Assembly: GCA_965237875.1 (NCBI GenBank)
Contig: CBDEGP010000002.1
Coordinates: forward strand, 1,116,001-1,180,000
DNA length: 64,000 bases
Reading direction: 5' to 3'
DNA from: DAOUJI01 sp965237875
Lineage (GTDB): Bacteria > Chloroflexota > Dehalococcoidia > Lucifugimonadales > JAGWBF01
The stretch's first letter is position 1; each line of letters starts with the position of its first letter. The position numbers were made by a program, and so were the translations under genes. This document shows positions 59,757 through 64,000 of the stretch, piece after piece. Under the pieces are notes generated by a model, which saw nothing but the letters and a program-made list of their open reading frames with translations, was not told the DNA's origin and searched no databases.

Positions 59757-60110
59757 TTAGACCAACTCAATCAGGGACATGGGCGCTGCGTCGCCCTTGC
59801 GAGACCCCAACTTCACTATCCTGGTGTAACCCCCGGCGCGGCTGGCATATCGCGGCGCCAACTCATCAAAGACCTTGGAAATCACCTCCTTGTTTGGGAC
59901 ACGTGACAGGGCCAACCTCCTGTGATGGAGATCTCCCTTCTTGCCGTGGGTGATCAGCCGCTCAACCTCTCTTCGGGCTTCTACGGCTTTCGGGTGGGTG
60001 GTGACCACCCGCTCGTGTCGGACGATATCGGACGCCAGATTGCGCAGCAACGCTACCCGCTGGTCCTTGGGCCTGCCCAGCTTTTTCCCTTTTATACGAT
60101 GGGACACCAT
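59757..60110 (-). CDS. rplQ: 50S ribosomal protein L17
   Basis: A 117-residue L17: MVSHRIKGKKLGRPKDQRVA, LLRNLASDIVRHERVVTTHP, KAVEARREVERLITHGKKGD and RYASRAGGYTRIVKLGSRKG. The start at 60110 is chosen because it gives the family N-terminus and has GAGGAG 11 bases before it; the longer frame would add sequence from the rpoA 3' end. Seven bases separate it from rpoA. Confidence 0.96.
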   Translation of the reverse strand: MVSHRIKGKKLGRPKDQRVALLRNLASDIVRHERVVTTHPKAVEARREVERLITHGKKGDLHHRRLALSRVPNKEVISKVFDELAPRYASRAGGYTRIVKLGSRKGDAAPMSLIELV

Positions 60111-60117
60111 AAGACTG

Positions 60118-61275
60118 CTACTCCTCGTCCTCGTCGTATTCGTCGTCGTCATCATCGTCGCTGAACTCTTCATCCTCTTCTTCTTGTGGGAGCTCGTACT
60201 CCACCGTAGAAGGCTCTGAAGGCCCCGCCTCTTCCAACGCTATGGCGGCGGCGTCTTCCGTGTGCGCCAGAGTCGTTGCATCGTCCACAGACCGTTCGTT
60301 TTCCCCGATGACTCCCTCCCGTCCCAGCCGTTCCGTAAGCTCCTCCAGAGACTTCTCCCCGAAGTTTCGTATCTTCAGGAGCTCCTCGTTGGACATTTCC
60401 AGGACCTGGCCCACCTTGGTGATATGGGCCCTTTTAAGGCAGTTTAGAGTCCTCGACGACAGGTCCAGCTTCTCGATGGGAGTTTGGTAGACCTCGGGAG
60501 ACACCGTCAACGAGGAGCGTTCAACCCCCGACTTCACTTCCGAACCCAAGTTGTTGAATAGGAAGAAGTGGCTTACCAATACGTCAGACGACGCCTTAAC
60601 CGCTTCCACCGGAGTGATGGCGCCGTCGGTCCACACTTCGAGCACCAGGCGCTCATAATCGGTGACGTATCCGACGCGGGTCCGCTCCACGGTATAGTTG
60701 ACCTTCCTGACAGGGTTGAAGATGGCGTCCACCGGCAGCGCGCCCATGAGGGAGCCGACGGAGCCGTCGCCCTGAGTCGGCACGGGCTGGTAGCCCTTGC
60801 CGTTGTCCACGTTGAACTCCACCGACAGAGTGGCGTCGTCGGAGTCCAGAGTCGCCAGGTGGTGCTCAGGGTTGACTATTTCGAAGTCGGCGGACGTGGC
60901 CACGTCACCCGCGCATATCCGGCCCTCTCCCTTGATCTCAAGACGCATCTTGCCCGGACGGCCTGTCACCGAACGTATTCGAATCCCCTTCACGTTCAGA
61001 AGGAAGTCCATAACCTCCTCCTTCATGTGAGGGATGGAGGTATACTCATGCAGCACGTCCTCTATCTTCACCCATGTTATGGCCGCTCCTTCAACGGAAC
61101 TCAGGAGCATTCGACGGATCGGGTTCCCGAGAGTTATCCCATATCCTCTTTCCAGGGGCTCTATGGCAAACTTCCCGTAGGTGTCCGTCAGCTCCAGCAT
61201 TTTGATCTCCGGAACGATGGCTTCCGGCGTGCGCTGGGCTGCCGTTCGTGTGAGTATTGCGGTTTCCAATACCAT
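60118..61275 (-). CDS. rpoA: DNA-directed RNA polymerase subunit alpha
   Basis: The 385-residue protein has the N-terminal dimerisation domain (YGKFAIEPLERGYGITLGNP, IRRMLLSSVEGAAITWVKIE) and the alpha-CTD (IEKLDLSSRTLNCLKRAHIT, LKIRNFGEKSLEELTERLGR) that contacts promoter DNA and activators. An unusual acidic tail follows (about 60 residues, ending in runs of Asp and Glu). The preferred start may be 20-25 residues later, at MLELTDTYG. Confidence 0.97.
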   Translation of the reverse strand: MVLETAILTRTAAQRTPEAIVPEIKMLELTDTYGKFAIEPLERGYGITLGNPIRRMLLSSVEGAAITWVKIEDVLHEYTSIPHMKEEVMDFLLNVKGIRIRSVTGRPGKMRLEIKGEGRICAGDVATSADFEIVNPEHHLATLDSDDATLSVEFNVDNGKGYQPVPTQGDGSVGSLMGALPVDAIFNPVRKVNYTVERTRVGYVTDYERLVLEVWTDGAITPVEAVKASSDVLVSHFFLFNNLGSEVKSGVERSSLTVSPEVYQTPIEKLDLSSRTLNCLKRAHITKVGQVLEMSNEELLKIRNFGEKSLEELTERLGREGVIGENERSVDDATTLAHTEDAAAIALEEAGPSEPSTVEYELPQEEEDEEFSDDDDDDEYDEDEE

Positions 61276-61279
61276 TGCT

Positions 61280-61906
61280 TTACCTCGAGTAGAACTCCAC
61301 TATAAGGCGCGTGTCTATCGCCGATTCCAGGTCTTCCGCTGCGGGCAGGACCGTCACAGTCCCTGACATGTTCTCCAAGTCAAGGTGAATCCACTGGGGT
61401 ATCGGTCTCTTGGGAATGTCCTGTGTCAGCGCCGTGTAGAAGTCCTTGGTCTTTCGGGATTCCTGCCATGATATGACATCTCCGGCCTTTACGGCAAAGG
61501 AGGGGATGGTGGTCTTTTTGCCGTTTACGGTGAAGTGTCCATGCAGCACAAGCTGCCGCGCCTGATTCCGTGAGTCGGCGAATCCCAGCCTGAATATCAC
61601 GTTGTCCAGCCGCCGCTCGAGAATCTCCATCAGGTACTGGCCGGTTGCTCCCGGCTTCTTGAAAGCCTCATCCATGTAACGGCGGAACTGTTTCTCCATG
61701 ACGCCGTAGATGTACCTGGCCTTCTGCTTCTCTCTGAGCTGGGTCCCATGGTCCGAGGTGCGCCGTCTGCGAGTCGATTGATTGCCTGGAGGAGTGCGCC
61801 GCCGCTCGATGGCGCAGCGCGGCGTGTAGCAACGCTCTCCCTTGAGCATGAGCTTCTCTCCTGACCTCCGGCACAGCCTGCAAACCGGTCCCGTATATCG
61901 CGCCAT
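61280..61906 (-). CDS. rpsD: 30S ribosomal protein S4
   Basis: A 208-residue S4 starting MARYTGPVCRLCRRSGEKLM, with a zinc-binding Cys set (CRLC and CYTPRC) of the C+ type. The S4 RNA-binding domain contains RRLDNVIFRLGFADSRNQAR and LVLHGHFTVNGKKTTIPS. Start at 61906 by the family N-terminus. It assembles the 16S 5' domain and lies 4 bases before rpoA. Confidence 0.97.
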   Translation of the reverse strand: MARYTGPVCRLCRRSGEKLMLKGERCYTPRCAIERRRTPPGNQSTRRRRTSDHGTQLREKQKARYIYGVMEKQFRRYMDEAFKKPGATGQYLMEILERRLDNVIFRLGFADSRNQARQLVLHGHFTVNGKKTTIPSFAVKAGDVISWQESRKTKDFYTALTQDIPKRPIPQWIHLDLENMSGTVTVLPAAEDLESAIDTRLIVEFYSR

Positions 61907-61911
61907 ATTAT

Positions 61912-62295
61912 CTACACCCTTCTTCGCTTGGGAGGCCTGCACCCATTATGAGGTATGGGAGTAACGTCCCGGATGCTGCTTATTGTGAGACCGGCGGCCT
62001 GGAGAGACCGTATGGCGGCCTCCCTCCCTGCGCCGGGACCCTTTATGAGAACGTCTATGAGCCTCAGCCCGTGGTCCATGCCTCTGCGCGCGGCCTGCTC
62101 GGCAGCCCTCTGGGCCGCAAAGGCAGTCCCCTTTCTCGATCCCTTGAAGCCGGACGTGCCGGCGCTGGACGAGACTATAACTGCGCCCTGGGGGTCGGTC
62201 AGAGTGACCAGGGTGTTGTTGAAAGTCGAGTGGATGTACGCCTTCCCCCGGGGAATCGACTTTCTTTCTCTCCTGCGTGTACGCGGTCTGGCCAT
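61912..62295 (-). CDS. rpsK: 30S ribosomal protein S11
   Basis: A 127-residue S11: GKAYIHSTFNNTLVTLTDPQ, GTSGFKGSRKGTAFAAQRAA, LIKGPGAGREAAIRSLQAAG and the C-terminal VTPIPHNGCRPPKRRRV. AGAGGAGG lies 6 bases before the ATG at 62295. Ends 5 bases before rpsD. Confidence 0.97.
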   Translation of the reverse strand: MARPRTRRRERKSIPRGKAYIHSTFNNTLVTLTDPQGAVIVSSSAGTSGFKGSRKGTAFAAQRAAEQAARRGMDHGLRLIDVLIKGPGAGREAAIRSLQAAGLTISSIRDVTPIPHNGCRPPKRRRV

Positions 62296-62305
62296 GTGGC
62301 CTCCT

Positions 62306-62698
62306 CTACTTCTTCCCGCCGGTCCGGCGTCCGCGTCCGGCGACCGTCCTTCTGGGTCCCTTGCGAGTTCGTGCATTGGTGCGAGTTCTTTGGCCTCTGA
62401 CGGGCAACCCCCGCCGGTGACGCAGGCCGCGCGTGGAGCCGATCTCGATGAGCCGCCGGACGTTCATGGTCACTTCACGCCGGAGATCGCCCTCCACCTT
62501 GTATTCTTTGTCGATGATTTCCCGCAGCCGGTCAATGTCCGCTTCCGACAGCTCGGTGATCTTGGGCTTGGGGTCTCCGTCGATGTCGGCCCGCTCCAGT
62601 ATCTCCTTGGCCATCACCGGGCCTATGCCGTAGATGCGGCGCAGGGCCACGTCCACGCGTTTTCCGTCGGGTATGTCCACTCCCGCCACACGGACCAT
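62306..62698 (-). CDS. rpsM: 30S ribosomal protein S13
   Basis: A 130-residue S13: VRVAGVDIPDGKRVDVALRR, IYGIGPVMAKEILERADIDG, RRLIEIGSTRGLRHRRGLPV and RGQRTRTNARTRKGPRRTVA. It bridges the ribosomal subunits. It ends 10 bases before rpsK. Confidence 0.97.
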   Translation of the reverse strand: MVRVAGVDIPDGKRVDVALRRIYGIGPVMAKEILERADIDGDPKPKITELSEADIDRLREIIDKEYKVEGDLRREVTMNVRRLIEIGSTRGLRHRRGLPVRGQRTRTNARTRKGPRRTVAGRGRRTGGKK

Positions 62699-62749
62699 AT
62701 CAACCTCCTAGCCGGCGCCGGTCCACTTTACGAAAGCTCATCCTGAGGG

Positions 62750-62863
62750 CTAACCCTGCCTCTGGACGTGCTTCACGTTGACACAGATCACGCGGATTAT
62801 CCCCTTGCGTTTGATTATTCTGCACTTGTTGCAGCGCGGTTTTACCGATGCTCGTACTCTCAT
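62750..62863 (-). CDS. rpmJ: 50S ribosomal protein L36
   Basis: Only 37 residues, MRVRASVKPRCNKCRIIKRK followed by GIIRVICVNVKHVQRQG. The zinc ligands C11-x2-C14, C27 and H32 are all present, so it is the C+ form. It lies between infA (stop one base upstream) and rpsM, the standard position. Confidence 0.96.
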   Translation of the reverse strand: MRVRASVKPRCNKCRIIKRKGIIRVICVNVKHVQRQG

Positions 62864-62864
62864 G

Positions 62865-63083
62865 CTACTTGAACCTGTAAGTTATGCGTCCCCTGGATAG
62901 ATCGTAAGGAGAGAGCTCGACCAGGACTCTGTCCCCCGGCAGCACTCGGATGAAGTGGAGCCGTATTTTGCCCGATACGTGGGCCAACACTTTATGCTCG
63001 TTGGGAAGCTTGACCCTGAACATCCCATTGGGCAGGGCTTCCACAACGCTGGCCTCCACCTCTATCGCTTCTTTCTTTGGCAT
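62865..63083 (-). CDS. infA: Translation initiation factor IF-1
   Basis: A 72-residue OB-fold protein: KEAIEVEASVVEALPNGMFR, VKLPNEHKVLAHVSGKIRLH and IRVLPGDRVLVELSPYDLSR ending GRITYRFK. This is the full and canonical IF-1. It lies 17 bases after map and 1 base before rpmJ. Confidence 0.98.
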   Translation of the reverse strand: MPKKEAIEVEASVVEALPNGMFRVKLPNEHKVLAHVSGKIRLHFIRVLPGDRVLVELSPYDLSRGRITYRFK

Positions 63084-63100
63084 AAGTCTATAGCGTCCTG

Positions 63101-63904
63101 CTACCTCTCCTTCGTAAGCGCCTCTACGCCGTCTTCCGTGATGGCTATGGTGTGCTCATAGTGGGCCGAGAGCTCTCCGTCGGCGGTGACCACCGTCCAA
63201 TGGTCGTCCAGGACGCGGGTCTTCCAGCCGCCCATATTCAGCATGGGTTCGATGGCGATGGTCATTCCTTTCCTTAAAACGGCGCCCCTGCCTCCGGGGC
63301 CGTAGTTGGGCACCTGGGGGTCCTCGTGGAGGAAACGGCCGATGCCGTGGCCCACATACTCCCGGACCACACTGTATCCTCGACCTTCCGCATACTCCTG
63401 GACGGCCTGTCCCACGTCTCCCACGCGGCCTCCGTCATGGACGGCTTTTATCCCCTCCCAGAGGGAATCTCGAGTGGCCTCTATCAGGTCCTCCGCCTCT
63501 TTGGTTATGCTTCCTACCCCCACAGTGATGGCGGCGTCTCCTATGAAGCCCTCCACCACGGCTCCCACGTCCATCTTGATCAAGTCGCCTTCTTGAAGCG
63601 TCCTGTCACTGGGAATCCCATGAACGATCTCTTCATTCAACGAGGTGCAAATAGTCGCAGGGAAGCCCCTATATCCCTTGAAGGCGGGCTTTCCTCCGAG
63701 CCTCTTGATCTCCTTGTTGGCAATGGCGTCCAGGTCTCTGGTCCTCATCCCCGGCCTGACCGACTCTCTGAGCGTAGACAGCGTTGCACCGACCACTGCG
63801 CCGGCCTTGCGCATGGACTCCATCTCCCTCGCCGACTTGATGGTGACGCCGCCCTTGTAGGGAGAGCTCGAGTTGGACGCCGTTTCGATTTTTCTGTTGT
63901 TCAT
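63101..63904 (-). CDS. map: Type I methionine aminopeptidase
   Basis: The 267-residue enzyme removes the N-terminal Met. The five metal ligands are visible in LIKMDVGAVVEGFIGDAAIT (two Asp), YVGHGIGRFLHEDPQVP (His), IAIEPMLN (Glu) and AHYEHTIAITEDG (Glu). The substrate-positioning segment CTSLNEEIVHGIPSDR is also kept. The first 18 residues are extra. It sits between adk and infA. Confidence 0.96.
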   Translation of the reverse strand: MNNRKIETASNSSSPYKGGVTIKSAREMESMRKAGAVVGATLSTLRESVRPGMRTRDLDAIANKEIKRLGGKPAFKGYRGFPATICTSLNEEIVHGIPSDRTLQEGDLIKMDVGAVVEGFIGDAAITVGVGSITKEAEDLIEATRDSLWEGIKAVHDGGRVGDVGQAVQEYAEGRGYSVVREYVGHGIGRFLHEDPQVPNYGPGGRGAVLRKGMTIAIEPMLNMGGWKTRVLDDHWTVVTADGELSAHYEHTIAITEDGVEALTKER

Positions 63905-63941
63905 TCTACCACTTACCCTGGACCCTTGCTACAGGACCGAA

Positions 63942-64000
63942 TTATATCTTGAGCGCCTTCATTAGACGCAACCTGACCTGATCAACTGGACCTGTTCCAT
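63942..64000 (-). CDS. adk: Adenylate kinase, C-terminal end only (partial)
   Basis: Nineteen residues are visible before a TAA: GTGPVDQVRLRLMKALKI. The G-x-x-x-V-D-x-V-x-x-R pattern fits the last strand and helix of adenylate kinase, which is the normal gene upstream of map in the spc operon. The assignment rests on this short piece and on gene order. Confidence 0.65.
   Translation of the reverse strand, partial: GTGPVDQVRLRLMKALKI

Noticed and set aside
1..64000. CRISPR arrays and rRNA genes
   Set aside because: No regularly spaced 24-40 bp repeat array and no rRNA-like sequence was seen; the repeats present are single or few-copy palindromes.

Overview
The window joins two kinds of DNA. 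Positions 1 to about 32,300 are one part of a large conjugative mobile element whose left end lies outside the window. Positions from about 32,400 to 64,000 are host chromosome. The host part carries CaiB/BaiF CoA-transferases, an LLM flavin monooxygenase, a MaoC-type dehydratase, an amidohydrolase, an M42 peptidase, two probable selenoproteins and a spc/alpha ribosomal operon in the order adk-map-infA-rpmJ-rpsM-rpsK-rpsD-rpoA-rplQ-truA-rplM-rpsI. Together with the high GC this suggests a Chloroflexota bacterium of the Dehalococcoidia/SAR202 type. That placement is an inference from gene content; no rRNA gene is present to prove it.

Element, minus-strand block (1-15.3 kb). This is a DNA-metabolism operon read right to left: a regulator with a helix-turn-helix, a membrane protein, a CHC2/TOPRIM primase, a Rad52-type annealing protein, a DUF7007 protein, a TSCPD protein, a PD-(D/E)XK iron-sulphur nuclease, SSB, RadC, an adenine methyltransferase, a SNF2-like helicase and a PRTRC protein C. 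Genes overlap by a few bases or are separated by short gaps, many of which contain GC-rich hairpins of one recurring design. A 770-bp non-coding region (13.6-14.3 kb) with direct repeats is a candidate origin or oriT. The 400-bp gap at 15.3-15.7 kb separates the divergent operons and carries a perfect 46-bp palindrome.

Element, plus-strand block (15.6-27.2 kb). This is a minimal type IV secretion system of the kind used by monoderms: an exported protein, a VirB6/TrbL channel protein, two small VirB2/TrbC-like proteins, a PrgI-type protein apparently split by an in-frame TGA, a VirB4 ATPase, a VirD4-like coupling ATPase, a replication-relaxation protein and a DUF3800 protein. A strong terminator closes it.

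Element, control and integration end (27.3-32.4 kb). A minus-strand cluster of small helix-turn-helix proteins, one of them frameshifted, faces an XRE regulator plus ImmA/IrrE-like pair across a control region that shares a 20-bp motif with the 15.3-kb control region. A ribbon-helix-helix repressor and a large serine recombinase follow. The recombinase frame runs through a tRNA-like sequence with mismatched acceptor arms and on into host DNA, which marks the probable attachment junction.

Host region (32.4-64 kb). Genes include a rhodanese, a crotonase, two clusters around CaiB/BaiF transferases, a large DNA methyltransferase, pstB-phoU, a UGSC-family selenoprotein (TGA at 43,487 read as selenocysteine) with its partner gene, and a DUF3179 lipoprotein in which the first cysteine of the YCPLC motif is encoded by TGA (54,157-54,159). 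In both cases a hairpin with bacterial-SECIS geometry lies just after the TGA. Several REP- or MITE-like repeats are scattered through this half.
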